DNA from: Pseudomonas eutrophicaquae
Lineage (GTDB): Bacteria; Pseudomonadota; Gammaproteobacteria; Pseudomonadales; Pseudomonadaceae
Direction of reading: 5' to 3'
DNA: 64,000 nucleotides
NCBI RefSeq assembly: GCF_023544715.1
Contig: NZ_JAMJEZ010000006.1
Coordinates: forward strand, 79,942-143,941
The translations under genes and the position numbers were made by a program. Positions 7,926 through 20,660 of the stretch are shown here, piece by piece. Positions within the stretch are counted from its first letter, which is position 1, and each line of letters begins with the position of its first letter. Under the pieces are notes generated by a model that had not been told where the DNA came from, searched no databases, and worked only from the letters and a program-made list of their open reading frames with translations.

Positions 7926-9614
7926 TCAGGCTGCCAGCGCGCTGCGTTCGGCGCCCTGGATCATGCAGCGCGCATGGGCCAGGGACTCGCGGGTGAGGTC
8001 CAGCCCGCCCAGCATGCGCGCTACCTCTTCGATGCGCTGGCGCTCATCAAGCAGGGTGACCGCAGTGCGGGTCTGTGCGCTGTCGCGCTGCTTGTGCACG
8101 AACAGATGCTGATGCCCTTGAGCCGCCACCTGGGGCAAATGGGTCACGGTGATGACCTGACCGCCGGCGCCCAGTCGGCGCAGTAGCTGGCCGACCACCT
8201 CGGCCGTGGGGCCGCCGATACCGACATCCACCTCGTCAAACACCAGCGTTGGCGTGCGCGAGGTCTGCGCGGTGATTACCTGGATCGCCAGACTGATGCG
8301 CGATAGCTCACCGCCAGACGCCACCTTGGCAATGCTTCTGAGTGGCTGGCCCGGGTTGGCGCTGACCTGAAACTCCACCAGCTCGGCACCCTGCGGATGC
8401 GGCTCGTCATGCGCGAGTGGCTGCAGGGTGATGGCAAAGCGCCCGCCCGGCATCCCCAGCTGCTGCATTTCGCGCTCCACCGCGCAGGCCAGCGTATTCG
8501 CGGCCTGCTGGCGCTGGGCGCTGAGTTGCGAGGCTTGCTCCCGATACTGCTCGGCCAGCTGCTGCTGCTGTGCCTCGAGGTCTTCAAGGCCGGCATCGTC
8601 GGCGTCGAGATGCTGCAGCTCTTCGCGCAGGCGGGCCTGCAGGGCGTGCAGCTCGGCCGGCTGGACCCGGTGCTTGCGGGCCAGGCTATAGATGCTGTCC
8701 AGGCGCTGCTCGATCTGCTGCAGGCGCTGCGGGTCGGCCTCGAAGTGATCGACGAAGCGGTGCAGGCCGGCGGTGGCTTCTTCGACCTGAATCTGCGCAC
8801 TGGCCAGCAGCTCGAGTGCTTCATCTAGGGCGGCGGGGCGGGCCGGGCTGCTGCTCAGGCGCTGGATACTGCTGCGCAGGGCCTGCAGCACGCTGCCGCT
8901 GTCATGTTCGCTGCACAGCTCGATGACCCGCTGGCAGCTGTCCAGCAGGCCTGTGGCGTTGACCAGGGTTTTCTGTTCCTGCTCCAGCTGCGTGAGTTCA
9001 TCCGCTTCGAGCGCCAGATTGTCGAGCTCCTCCAGCTGGTAGCTGAGCAACTGACGATGGGCGCGGCGCTCCTCGCTGTGGCGGCTGCCGTCCTCCAGGC
9101 TCTGGCGGATCTGGCGCCAGCGCTGGGCCGTCTGCTGAACCTGACGCGCCAGCTCGACGGCACCGGCGTAGGCATCCAGCAGGCGGCGATGGGTGTCGGG
9201 TTTGAGCAGGGACTGGTGTTCGTGCTGGTTGTGGATGTCGATCAGGCGCTCGCCCAGATCCTTGAGGTCCGCCAGCGTGCAGGGGGTGCCGTTGATATAG
9301 CCGCGTGAGCGGCCTTCGCGGGTGATGACCCGGCGCAGGATGCACGGGCCGTCGTGATCGAGGTCGCGCTCGCTCAGCCACTGGCGCGCTTCGTCGATAC
9401 CGGTCAGATCGAAGGTGGCGAGGATGTCGGCGCGCTCGGCGTCGGTGCGGACCACACCCTGATCGGCGCGATCGCCCAGCGCCAGGCCAAGGGCGTCGAG
9501 CATGATCGACTTGCCGGCGCCGGTCTCGCCGGTGATGGCGGTCATGCCGCCCTGAAGCTCCAGATCGAGCTGTTCGACGATGGCGTAGTTGCGAATCGAC
9601 AGGTGTACCAGCAT
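7926..9614 (-). CDS. recN: DNA repair ATPase RecN
   Basis: A 562-residue SMC-like protein. The N-terminal ATPase half has Walker A GETGAGKS near residue 30. Long coiled-coil arms cover roughly 160-370 (glutamine- and leucine-rich). The C-terminal half has the ABC signature ASGGELSR and Walker [14 protein letters not shown]. RecN acts in double-strand break repair with RecA. An SOS (LexA) box over the predicted transcription start matches its known LexA control in E. coli. Confidence 0.96.
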   Translation of the reverse strand: MLVHLSIRNYAIVEQLDLELQGGMTAITGETGAGKSIMLDALGLALGDRADQGVVRTDAERADILATFDLTGIDEARQWLSERDLDHDGPCILRRVITREGRSRGYINGTPCTLADLKDLGERLIDIHNQHEHQSLLKPDTHRRLLDAYAGAVELARQVQQTAQRWRQIRQSLEDGSRHSEERRAHRQLLSYQLEELDNLALEADELTQLEQEQKTLVNATGLLDSCQRVIELCSEHDSGSVLQALRSSIQRLSSSPARPAALDEALELLASAQIQVEEATAGLHRFVDHFEADPQRLQQIEQRLDSIYSLARKHRVQPAELHALQARLREELQHLDADDAGLEDLEAQQQQLAEQYREQASQLSAQRQQAANTLACAVEREMQQLGMPGGRFAITLQPLAHDEPHPQGAELVEFQVSANPGQPLRSIAKVASGGELSRISLAIQVITAQTSRTPTLVFDEVDVGIGGPTAEVVGQLLRRLGAGGQVITVTHLPQVAAQGHQHLFVHKQRDSAQTRTAVTLLDERQRIEEVARMLGGLDLTRESLAHARCMIQGAERSALAA

Positions 9615-9638
9615 CGCAGCGCTCCTCGCGGGTGTTTT

Positions 9639-9654
9639 CTGGTCATGCGTACAG
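9639..9654. promoter_or_regulatory. LexA (SOS) box of recN
   Basis: On the minus strand the site reads CTGTACGCATGACCAG, one base from CTGT-N8-ACAG. It lies about ten bases downstream of the recN -10 box, a position suited to repression. Confidence 0.65.
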
Positions 9655-9664
9655 TATGTGGCTA

Positions 9665-9694
9665 TTTATACAGTCGCCAGAGCGTTACCGGCAA
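9665..9694 (-). promoter_or_regulatory. recN promoter
   Basis: TTGCCG (complement of 9689-9694) and TATAAA (complement of 9665-9670) are separated by 18 bases on the minus strand, with the LexA box just downstream. Confidence 0.6.
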
Positions 9695-9702
9695 TCCCCT
9701 CT

Positions 9703-9730
9703 CTTGAACTGCGCGCGCACATCCCCATAT
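9703..9730 (+). promoter_or_regulatory. Sigma-32 heat-shock promoter of grpE
   Basis: CTTGAA-N14-CCCCATAT closely matches the sigma-32 consensus (CTTGAAA, 12-15 bases, CCCCATnT). It ends 54 bases before the grpE start. Confidence 0.9.
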
Positions 9731-9784
9731 AGAACGGCAGATCAAGGGCCGCGTGGCCCGCTCCCCGCATTCAAGGAGATATTC

Positions 9785-10324
9785 ATGGCCGACGAACACA
9801 ACGCTGATCCGCAGAATCCTGAACTCGACAACGCACCGGCATCCGAGGTGGCCGGTGATGAGCTGAGTACACGCGTGCAGGCGCTCGAGGAGCAGCTGGC
9901 CGAGGCCCGCGATCAGGCTCTGCGCGCCGTTGCCGAGCTGCAGAACGTGCGCCGCCGCGCCGAGCAGGATGTGGAGAAGGCGCACAAGTTTGCCCTGGAA
10001 AAATTCGCCAGCGACCTGTTGATGGTGGTCGATAGCCTGGAGCGCGGCCTTGAGCTGTCTGATCCGGCCGATGAGGCGCTGCGCCCGATGCGCGAGGGGA
10101 TGGAGCTGACCCTCAAGGCGCTGCTCGACACCCTCAAGCGCTATCAGGTCGAGCAACTCGACCCGCATGGCGAGCCGTTCAACCCCGAACACCACCAGGC
10201 GATGGCCATGGAGCCGAGCGCCAGCGTCGAGCCGAACAGCGTGCTCAAGGTGTTCCAGAAGGGTTACCTGCTCAACGGCCGACTGCTGCGTCCGGCCATG
10301 GTAGTGGTCAGCCGTAGCGCGTGA
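9785..10324 (+). CDS. grpE: Nucleotide exchange factor GrpE
   Basis: A 179-residue protein. The ATG at 9785 lies behind AAGGAGA, and translation from earlier codons would read through the promoter. The acidic N-terminal tail leads into a long helix (residues about 30-90, with [24 protein letters not shown]), then the C-terminal beta-domain ([35 protein letters not shown]). It releases ADP from DnaK. It opens the grpE-dnaK-dnaJ heat-shock cluster. Confidence 0.97.
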   Translation: MADEHNADPQNPELDNAPASEVAGDELSTRVQALEEQLAEARDQALRAVAELQNVRRRAEQDVEKAHKFALEKFASDLLMVVDSLERGLELSDPADEALRPMREGMELTLKALLDTLKRYQVEQLDPHGEPFNPEHHQAMAMEPSASVEPNSVLKVFQKGYLLNGRLLRPAMVVVSRSA

Positions 10325-10341
10325 TCGATCGTGGGAATGCC

Positions 10342-10369
10342 CTTGAAAATCCTCCGGGCATCCCCATCT
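10342..10369 (+). promoter_or_regulatory. Second sigma-32 promoter, upstream of dnaK
   Basis: CTTGAAA-N13-CCCCATCT is a near-perfect sigma-32 promoter in the 118-base grpE-dnaK gap. dnaK-dnaJ can therefore be induced independently of grpE. Confidence 0.9.
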
Positions 10370-10442
10370 GTACTGCCAAGCATCTGAATCATCCGGGCAG
10401 CCACCGACAGGCTGCCGGGATCCAAGTTTCCGGAGAGTCAAC

Positions 10443-12368
10443 ATGGGCAAAATCATCGGTATCGACCTGGGCACCACCAACTCCTGCGTATCCGTCCTGG
10501 AGAATGGCACCGCCAGGGTGATCGAGAACGCCGAAGGCGCGCGCACCACCCCGTCGATCATTGCCTACACCAACGATGGCGAGATCCTGGTCGGCCAGAG
10601 CGCCAAGCGCCAGGCGGTCACCAACCCGCACAACACCCTGTTCGCAGTGAAGCGCCTGATCGGCCGCCGCTTTGAAGAGGATGTGGTGCAAAAGGACATC
10701 AAACTGGTGCCCTACACCATCGCCAAGGCCGACAACGGTGATGCCTGGGTGGAAGTGAAAGGCCAGAAGATGGCACCGCCGCAGATCAGCGCCGAAGTGC
10801 TGAAGAAGATGAAGAAGACCGCCGAAGACTACCTCGGCGAGGTGGTCACCGAGGCAGTGATCACCGTGCCGGCCTACTTCAACGACAGCCAGCGTCAGGC
10901 CACCAAGGACGCCGGCCGCATTGCCGGTCTGGACGTCAAGCGCATCATCAACGAGCCGACCGCGGCCGCGCTGGCCTACGGCATGGACAAGTCCAAGGGC
11001 GATCACACCATCATCGTCTATGACCTGGGCGGCGGTACCTTCGATGTGTCGGTGATCGAGATCGCCGAAGTCGATGGCGAGCACCAGTTCGAGGTACTGG
11101 CGACCAACGGTGACACCTTCCTCGGTGGTGAAGACTTTGACATGCGCCTGATCGACTACCTGGTCGATGAGTTCAAGAAAGAGTCGGGCATCGACCTCAA
11201 GGGCGATCCACTGGCCATGCAGCGCCTCAAGGAAGCTGCCGAGAAGGCCAAGATCGAGCTGTCCTCCAGCCAGCAGACCGACGTCAACCTGCCCTACGTC
11301 ACCGCGGACGCCACCGGTCCCAAGCACCTCAACGTGAAGATTTCCCGCGCCAAGCTGGAAGCGCTGGTCGAGGATCTGGTCGCCCGTACCATCGAGCCGT
11401 GCCGCGTGGCGCTGAAGGATGCCGGTATCGAAGCCGGCAAGATCGATGAAGTGATCCTGGTTGGTGGTCAGACCCGCATGCCGCTGGTGCAGCAGAAGGT
11501 CGCCGAGTTCTTCGGCAAGGAGCCGCGCAAGGACGTCAACCCGGATGAGGCGGTAGCCATGGGCGCCGCCATTCAGGGCGCTGTACTGGCCGGTGAGGTC
11601 AAGGACGTGCTGCTGCTCGACGTCTCGCCGCTGACCCTCGGTATCGAGACCATGGGCGGAGTGATGACCGCGCTGATCGAGAAGAACACCACCATCCCGA
11701 CCAAGAAGTCGCAGGTGTTCTCCACCGCCGATGACAACCAGGGCGCGGTGACCATTCATGTGCTGCAGGGCGAGCGCAAGCAGGCCGCGCAGAACAAGTC
11801 GCTGGGGCGTTTCGATCTGGCTGACATTCCGCCGGCGCCGCGTGGTGTGCCGCAGATCGAGGTCACCTTCGACATCGATGCCAACGGCATCCTGCACGTG
11901 TCCGCCAAGGACAAGGCCACCGGCAAGCAGCAGTCCATCGTGATCAAGGCCAACTCGGGTCTCTCCGAGGAGGAAATCCAGCAGATGGTTCGCGACGCCG
12001 AGGCGAATGCCGAGGAAGACCGCAAGTTCGAGGAACTGGTCACTGCGCGCAATCAGGGCGATCAGCTGGTGCATGCCACCCGCAAGATGCTAGTCGAGGC
12101 CGCCGACAAGGTGAGCGCTGACGAGAAGACCGCCATCGAAGCGGCTCTCGGTGAGCTGGAGGCGGCGGTCAAGGGTGACGACAAGGCCGCGATCGAGGCG
12201 AAGATCGAAGCGCTGTCGGCGGCTTCCGCGCCGGTCGCGCAGAAGATGTACGCCGAGCAGGCTCAGGATGCCACTCAGCCGGGCGGCGCCCAGCAGGACA
12301 AGCCGGCGGGCGATGACGTGGTCGATGCCGAGTTCGAAGAGGTCAAGGACGGCAAGGACAACAAGTAA
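10443..12368 (+). CDS. dnaK: Chaperone DnaK (Hsp70)
   Basis: A 641-residue Hsp70. It begins [16 protein letters not shown], the ATPase phosphate-1 loop. The [15 protein letters not shown] loop is in the middle of the nucleotide domain, and the linker and substrate domain start near 385 ([20 protein letters not shown]). The C-terminal lid ends in the acidic [12 protein letters not shown] motif. It folds and refolds proteins with DnaJ and GrpE in the cytoplasm. An SD-like GGAGAG lies just before the start. Confidence 0.98.
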   Translation: MGKIIGIDLGTTNSCVSVLENGTARVIENAEGARTTPSIIAYTNDGEILVGQSAKRQAVTNPHNTLFAVKRLIGRRFEEDVVQKDIKLVPYTIAKADNGDAWVEVKGQKMAPPQISAEVLKKMKKTAEDYLGEVVTEAVITVPAYFNDSQRQATKDAGRIAGLDVKRIINEPTAAALAYGMDKSKGDHTIIVYDLGGGTFDVSVIEIAEVDGEHQFEVLATNGDTFLGGEDFDMRLIDYLVDEFKKESGIDLKGDPLAMQRLKEAAEKAKIELSSSQQTDVNLPYVTADATGPKHLNVKISRAKLEALVEDLVARTIEPCRVALKDAGIEAGKIDEVILVGGQTRMPLVQQKVAEFFGKEPRKDVNPDEAVAMGAAIQGAVLAGEVKDVLLLDVSPLTLGIETMGGVMTALIEKNTTIPTKKSQVFSTADDNQGAVTIHVLQGERKQAAQNKSLGRFDLADIPPAPRGVPQIEVTFDIDANGILHVSAKDKATGKQQSIVIKANSGLSEEEIQQMVRDAEANAEEDRKFEELVTARNQGDQLVHATRKMLVEAADKVSADEKTAIEAALGELEAAVKGDDKAAIEAKIEALSAASAPVAQKMYAEQAQDATQPGGAQQDKPAGDDVVDAEFEEVKDGKDNK

Positions 12369-12390
12369 GCGTCACGCTTGCTTTCGCCCT

Positions 12391-12443
12391 GGCCCGCGAC
12401 GTGTCGCGGGCCTGACTCGCCACGCGGGAGCTTGCTCCCGCGT
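12391..12443. repeat. Two tandem palindromes in the dnaK-dnaJ gap
   Basis: Two perfect 10-bp inverted repeats follow one another: GGCCCGCGAC/GTCGCGGGCC (12391-12412) and ACGCGGGAGC/GCTCCCGCGT (12422-12443). The second resembles the abundant GCGGGAGC-type REP of pseudomonads. Neither has a T-run; they may trim or stabilise dnaK mRNA and lower dnaJ output. Confidence 0.65.
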
Positions 12444-12485
12444 CGGCGTATCTGGGGAAGATGAATCCGGAGTACAGCGAAGACT

Positions 12486-13613
12486 ATGGCAAAACGTGAC
12501 TATTACGAGGTGCTGGGCGTACAGCGCGGCGCCAGCGAGGCCGAACTGAAGAAGGCCTACCGCCGTCTGGCGATGAAGTATCACCCTGACCGCAATCCCG
12601 ACGATAAGGAGGCCGAGGAGAAGTTCAAGGAGGCCAACGAGGCCTATGAGGTGCTCTCCGATGCGTCCAAGCGTGCCGCGTATGATCAGTACGGGCATGC
12701 CGGGGTCGATCCGAACATGGGTGGCGGGGCCGGCTTTGGCGCAGGCGGCGCCAATTTCTCAGACATCTTCGGCGACGTGTTCAGCGATCTGTTCGGGGGC
12801 GGGCGCGGCGGCAGTCGCGGCGGCCCGCAGCGCGGCAACGATCTGCGCTATACCCTGGAGCTGGATCTTGAAGAGGCGGTGCGTGGCACCAGTGTGACCA
12901 TTCGCGTGCCGACGCTGGTGGCCTGCAAGACCTGCGATGGCAGTGGTGCCAAGAAGGGCACCTCGCCGGTGACCTGTACCACCTGTGGCGGGCACGGTCA
13001 GGTGCGCATGCAGCAGGGCTTCTTCTCGGTGCAGCAGACCTGTCCGCGCTGCCATGGCAGCGGGCAGATGATTGCCGACCCGTGCGGCACCTGCCACGGG
13101 CGCGGGCGTGTCGAGGAGCACAAGACCCTGTCGGTCAAGGTGCCGGCGGGTGTTGATACCGGTGATCGTATCCGGCTGTCCGGTGAGGGCGAGGCCGGTG
13201 CGCTCGGTGGCCCGGCGGGGGATCTGTATGTGGTGGTCAATGTCCGCGAACATGCGATCTTCCAGCGTGATGGCAAGCACCTGTACTGCGAGGTGCCGAT
13301 CAGCTTTGCCGATGCGGCGCTGGGTGGCGAGCTGGAGGTGCCGACCCTGGATGGACGGGTCAAATTGAAGATCCCCGAGGCGACACAAACCGGTAAACTG
13401 TTCCGCCTGCGTGGCAAGGGGGTGACCCCGGTGCGCGGTGGCGGTGCAGGGGATCTGATGTGCCGGGTGGTCGTGGAGACACCGGTCAACCTGGACAAGC
13501 GCCAGCGCGAGCTGCTTGAGGAGTTTCGTGGCAGCCTGCAGAGCGACAGCTCGCACTCGCCGCGTGCCAAAGGCTGGTTCGACGGTGTGAAGCGGTTCTT
13601 CGGCGATTTGTAG
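12486..13613 (+). CDS. dnaJ: Chaperone DnaJ (Hsp40)
   Basis: A 375-residue class I Hsp40. The J domain (1-70) holds the HPD motif in [11 protein letters not shown]-rich stretch lies at about 75-110. Four zinc-binding repeats follow: [24 protein letters not shown] and CGTCHGRG. The C-terminal substrate-binding domains come last. It stimulates DnaK ATP hydrolysis and presents clients. It follows dnaK after 117 bases of repeat-bearing spacer. Confidence 0.98.
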   Translation: MAKRDYYEVLGVQRGASEAELKKAYRRLAMKYHPDRNPDDKEAEEKFKEANEAYEVLSDASKRAAYDQYGHAGVDPNMGGGAGFGAGGANFSDIFGDVFSDLFGGGRGGSRGGPQRGNDLRYTLELDLEEAVRGTSVTIRVPTLVACKTCDGSGAKKGTSPVTCTTCGGHGQVRMQQGFFSVQQTCPRCHGSGQMIADPCGTCHGRGRVEEHKTLSVKVPAGVDTGDRIRLSGEGEAGALGGPAGDLYVVVNVREHAIFQRDGKHLYCEVPISFADAALGGELEVPTLDGRVKLKIPEATQTGKLFRLRGKGVTPVRGGGAGDLMCRVVVETPVNLDKRQRELLEEFRGSLQSDSSHSPRAKGWFDGVKRFFGDL

Positions 13614-13670
13614 TCAATCGGCGGCAAGTGTCGCGTGGCGCTCGATGAGGCGCCGCGCTTGCGGCCATGA

Positions 13671-14495
<825 letters not shown>

Positions 14496-14547
14496 CGAGG
14501 CCTGCACCCTCATGGGGCAGCGTGTGGTCTGGCGCCGTCCGCCGCCC

Positions 14548-14576
14548 TTTTCGCTGCGGGTGTTTTGCTCTAGAAT
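14548..14576 (+). promoter_or_regulatory. Possible carA promoter
   Basis: TAGAAT at 14571-14576 is a good -10. The element 17 bases upstream (TTTTCG) is a poor -35, so an activator might be needed. A start near 14583 would give a leader of about 120 bases holding a short ORF and a terminator-like hairpin. Confidence 0.4.
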
Positions 14577-14602
14577 CCAGCTTTAGTGTGTGTACAGAAA
14601 GC

Positions 14603-14632
14603 ATGCGAATAATCCGAAAAGAAGCGGGGTGA
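14603..14632 (+). CDS. Putative 9-codon leader peptide before carA
   Basis: The ATG at 14603 opens MRIIRKEAG, ending in TGA at 14630-14632. Both arginines use CGA, a codon that is rare in high-GC pseudomonads. The stop codon lies inside the left arm of the following terminator hairpin, the usual geometry of ribosome-mediated attenuation. The SD is weak (AGAAAG), so translation is not assured. Confidence 0.35.
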   Translation: MRIIRKEAG

Positions 14633-14660
14633 TGTGTAACACACGTCATTCCGCTTTTTT
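14623..14660 (+). terminator. Intrinsic terminator/attenuator in the carA leader
   Basis: A 15-bp stem (14623-14637 pairing with 14641-14655, including G-U pairs, 3-base loop) is followed by six T residues. It lies 45 bases before the carA start and downstream of its likely promoter. Read-through must be regulated for carA to be expressed, although it may instead end dapB transcription. Confidence 0.65.
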
Positions 14661-14705
14661 GCAACCTGCGTTTGCAGGCAACGGCTCTATTTACGGGAGG
14701 TCTTC

Positions 14706-15842
14706 TTGACTAAGCCAGCCATACTCGCGCTTGCCGATGGCAGCATTTTCCGCGGTGAAGCCATCGGTGCCGATGGTCATACCGTTGGTGAGGTGGTGTT
14801 CAACACCGCCATGACCGGCTATCAGGAAATTCTCACCGATCCTTCCTACTGCCAGCAGATCGTCACCCTGACCTATCCGCACATCGGCAACACCGGCACC
14901 ACTCCTGAAGACGCCGAGTCCAACCGCGTCTGGGCGGCCGGTCTGATCATCCGCGATCTGCCGCTGCTGTCCTCCAGCTGGCGCGACAAGCAGCCGCTGC
15001 CGGAGTACCTGAAAGAGCACGGCACCGTGGCCATCGCCGGCATTGACACCCGTCGCCTGACTCGCATCCTGCGCGAGAAGGGCTCGCAGAATGGCTGCAT
15101 CCTCGCCGGCGACGACGCCACTGAGGAGAAGGCCCTCGAGCTGGCTCGCAGCTTCCCGGGTCTCAAGGGTATGGACCTGGCCAAGGTGGTGTCCTCCACC
15201 GAGCGTTATGAGTGGCGCTCCAGCGTGTGGAGCCTGGAAACCGACAGCCACCCGGAAATTCCGGCCAGCGAGCTGCCCTACCACGTGGTCGCCTATGACT
15301 TTGGCGTCAAGCTGAACATCCTGCGCATGCTGGTCGCCCGCGGCTGCCGGCTGACCGTGGTGCCGGCGCAGACCCCGGCCAGCGAAGTGCTGGCGCTGAA
15401 TCCGGATGGCGTGTTCCTCTCCAATGGCCCGGGCGATCCCGAGCCGTGCGACTACGCCATCCAGGCAATCAAGGACATCCTCGAGACCGACATCCCGGTG
15501 TTCGGCATCTGCCTCGGCCACCAGCTGCTGGCTCTGGCCTCCGGTGCCAAGACGGTGAAGATGGGCCACGGCCACCACGGCGCCAACCACCCGGTGCAGG
15601 ATCTGGATACGGGCGTGGTGATGATCACCAGCCAGAACCATGGCTTCTGCGCCGACGAGGCGACCCTGCCGGGCAACCTGCGCGCCACCCACAAATCGCT
15701 GTTCGACGGCACCCTGCAAGGCATCGAGCGCACCGACAAGGCGGCCTTCAGCTTCCAGGGCCACCCGGAAGCCAGCCCGGGCCCGCACGACGTGGCCCCG
15801 CTGTTCGACCGCTTCATCGCCGAAATGGCCAAGCGTCGCTGA
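14706..15842 (+). CDS. carA: Carbamoyl-phosphate synthase, small (glutaminase) subunit
   Basis: A 378-residue subunit. The start is TTG at 14706, with a strong GGAGG five bases upstream; it gives [21 protein letters not shown], the standard N terminus. The class I glutamine amidotransferase domain fills the C-terminal half, with nucleophile Cys in [13 protein letters not shown] and the His/Glu pair in GHPEASPGP. It supplies ammonia to CarB for carbamoyl phosphate, the precursor of arginine and pyrimidines. carB follows 36 bases later. Confidence 0.98.
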   Translation: MTKPAILALADGSIFRGEAIGADGHTVGEVVFNTAMTGYQEILTDPSYCQQIVTLTYPHIGNTGTTPEDAESNRVWAAGLIIRDLPLLSSSWRDKQPLPEYLKEHGTVAIAGIDTRRLTRILREKGSQNGCILAGDDATEEKALELARSFPGLKGMDLAKVVSSTERYEWRSSVWSLETDSHPEIPASELPYHVVAYDFGVKLNILRMLVARGCRLTVVPAQTPASEVLALNPDGVFLSNGPGDPEPCDYAIQAIKDILETDIPVFGICLGHQLLALASGAKTVKMGHGHHGANHPVQDLDTGVVMITSQNHGFCADEATLPGNLRATHKSLFDGTLQGIERTDKAAFSFQGHPEASPGPHDVAPLFDRFIAEMAKRR

Positions 15843-15878
15843 GTTAGCCGACAGATCAACGGATTCGTGTGAGAGACC

Positions 15879-19096
<3,218 letters not shown>

Positions 19097-19100
<4 letters not shown>

Positions 19101-19573
19101 GCAAATTCCCGATGACCGTCCAGGGCGCTCGCGCCCTGGAGGACGAACTCAAGCACCTGAAGACCGTATTGCGCCCGCAGATCACCCAGGCCATCGCCGA
19201 AGCGCGTGAGCTGGGTGACCTGAAGGAAAACGCCGAATACCATGCCGCTCGCGAACAGCAGGGCATGGTTGAAGCGCGCATCCGCGATATCGAGGGACGC
19301 CTGCAGAACGCCCAGATCATCGATGTTGCGGCCATCCCGCACACCGGCAAGGTGATCTTCGGCACCACTGTGGAGATTGCCAACGTCGACACCGACGAGA
19401 GCGTGATCTACCAGATCGTCGGCGACGACGAGGCTGACATCAAGGCCGGCAAGATCTCGGTCAGCTCACCCATCGCCCGTGCCCTGGTGGGCAAGGAGGA
19501 GGGTGATGTGGTGGTGGTGCAGACTCCCAGTGGCAAGGTCGAGTACGAGATTGTCGAAGTTCGGCATCTCTGA
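19097..19573 (+). CDS. greA: Transcription elongation factor GreA
   Basis: A 158-residue protein with the GreA coiled-coil N-terminal domain (residues 1-75, ending in [16 protein letters not shown]; the acidic tip acts in the RNA polymerase secondary channel). The FKBP-like C-terminal domain has [18 protein letters not shown]. It rescues back-tracked polymerase by stimulating transcript cleavage. ATG overlaps the carB stop, so it is translated as part of the car operon. Confidence 0.98.
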
Positions 19574-19991
19574 TCGCCCGCTGGCATCCAGCTCGCTGCG
19601 CGCCGCCGCCATGGCCTGGCGGCTGGCGCAGACCTTCTGGGTCGGCGGGCTGTGGATGCTGTATTTCGTGCTGTTGCCGGCCCTTGAGCATTACGGGCTG
19701 GCACCGGCGCTGCTGGAGACCTTGTCCGAGGCGCTGCTTCAGCTGTTGCTGTGCTTTGCCCTCTTCTGCGTGCTGATGCAGCAGGTCGTGCTGACACAGG
19801 CGAAAGGCTTCAGGGCGCTGTGGCGGGATATGCGCGGGCAGCTGCTGCTGTCGGTACAGGGCCTGGCGGCGGCGGCGCTACTGGCGCCCCTGCTGGTGAG
19901 TGAAGCGCAGGCCTTGAGCCATTATGCGCTGCTCGCAACGGCGACCTGCGGGTTGCTGCTGGTCTTGCAGCCGGTGCCGGGGGAGTCGTGA
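19551..19991 (+). CDS. DUF4149-type inner membrane protein
   Basis: A hydrophobic protein of about 146 residues with four predicted membrane helices; the opening [23 protein letters not shown] resembles DUF4149 proteins. The start is uncertain: TTG 19551 ([11 protein letters not shown]), overlapping the greA end by 23 bases, or ATG 19611, which would give 126 residues. Neither has a strong SD. Function is unknown. The same type of gene follows greA in other pseudomonads as I recall. Confidence 0.7.
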   Translation: MSKFGISDRPLASSSLRAAAMAWRLAQTFWVGGLWMLYFVLLPALEHYGLAPALLETLSEALLQLLLCFALFCVLMQQVVLTQAKGFRALWRDMRGQLLLSVQGLAAAALLAPLLVSEAQALSHYALLATATCGLLLVLQPVPGES

Positions 19992-19996
19992 TGCGG

Positions 19997-20023
19997 ACGG
20001 GCGCTGCAATATACAGCGCCCGT
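19997..20023. terminator. Bidirectional hairpin between convergent genes
   Basis: ACGGGCGCTG, a 7-base loop, then CAGCGCCCGT form a perfect 10-bp stem in the 38-base space between the DUF4149 gene and yhbY. It lacks a T-tract but is placed to end both transcripts. Confidence 0.6.
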
Positions 20024-20029
20024 GACGAT

Positions 20030-20341
20030 TCAGAGCGAGTGACGAACCACGTTGGACAGCTGACGGTTCTGCTTGGCGGCCTTGCGGTAGACCAGCGCCA
20101 TCTTGCCAATCACCTGGACCAGTTCGCAGCGTGCCTGCTGGCACAGCTCATCGATCAGCGCACGGCGATCATCGCGTTCGGGCAGGGCGAACTTGATCTT
20201 GATCAGCTCATGATCGTTCAGCGCGCGTTCAAGCTCGGCCATGACCCCTTCACTCAGGCCATTCTCGGCGACGATCAGAACCGGGCTCAGGTGGTGGCCG
20301 ATCGACTTGTAGTGTTTCTTCTGCTCATTGGTGAGCGGCAT
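20030..20341 (-). CDS. yhbY: CRM-domain RNA-binding protein YhbY
   Basis: A 103-residue single CRM domain. It starts MPLTNEQKKHYKSIGHHLSPVLIVAENGLSE and keeps the GxxG-type loop region and the conserved ELIKIK strand. YhbY associates with pre-50S ribosomal particles. In E. coli and P. aeruginosa ftsJ and ftsH follow divergently; here ftsJ is missing and ftsH comes next. Confidence 0.93.
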   Translation of the reverse strand: MPLTNEQKKHYKSIGHHLSPVLIVAENGLSEGVMAELERALNDHELIKIKFALPERDDRRALIDELCQQARCELVQVIGKMALVYRKAAKQNRQLSNVVRHSL

Positions 20342-20660
20342 AATCTGACCCCTGCGTCCGATCCAGTTGAAAAGCGGCGGCTAGTGTACCCGAGAGACCG
20401 TCAGCCGCACAGATGAGCCGCCTTGGGCGCGTCTATCGCTGAGGGCGGGAGTCTTGCGATACTCATGCGGATAGACAGCGGCGCGCTTATTGATCAAGGC
20501 GTGGTACTCAGGATTTGCACGCCGCTGCCGCCTGAAAGGGTCAAACGGCGTTACAACCATGCCTGCCTGTACGGCAGTAGCTGTAGTAATTTAAGGCCAT
20601 AGCGATCCGGCCGTGGTGAAAAGCGGTTTTCACGCGGTGCCGGTCAGAGAGGGTAGTCAA
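20342..20660. other. 319-base gap between yhbY and ftsH; no ftsJ
   Basis: I see no gene here. The expected ftsJ (rlmE) start motif and AdoMet loop were not found in any frame by eye. A perfect 7-bp hairpin GTGAAAA-GCGG-TTTTCAC lies at 20616-20633 in the ftsH leader. An SD-like GAGAGGG is near 20645-20652. No convincing sigma-32 or sigma-70 promoter for ftsH stood out. Confidence 0.6.
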
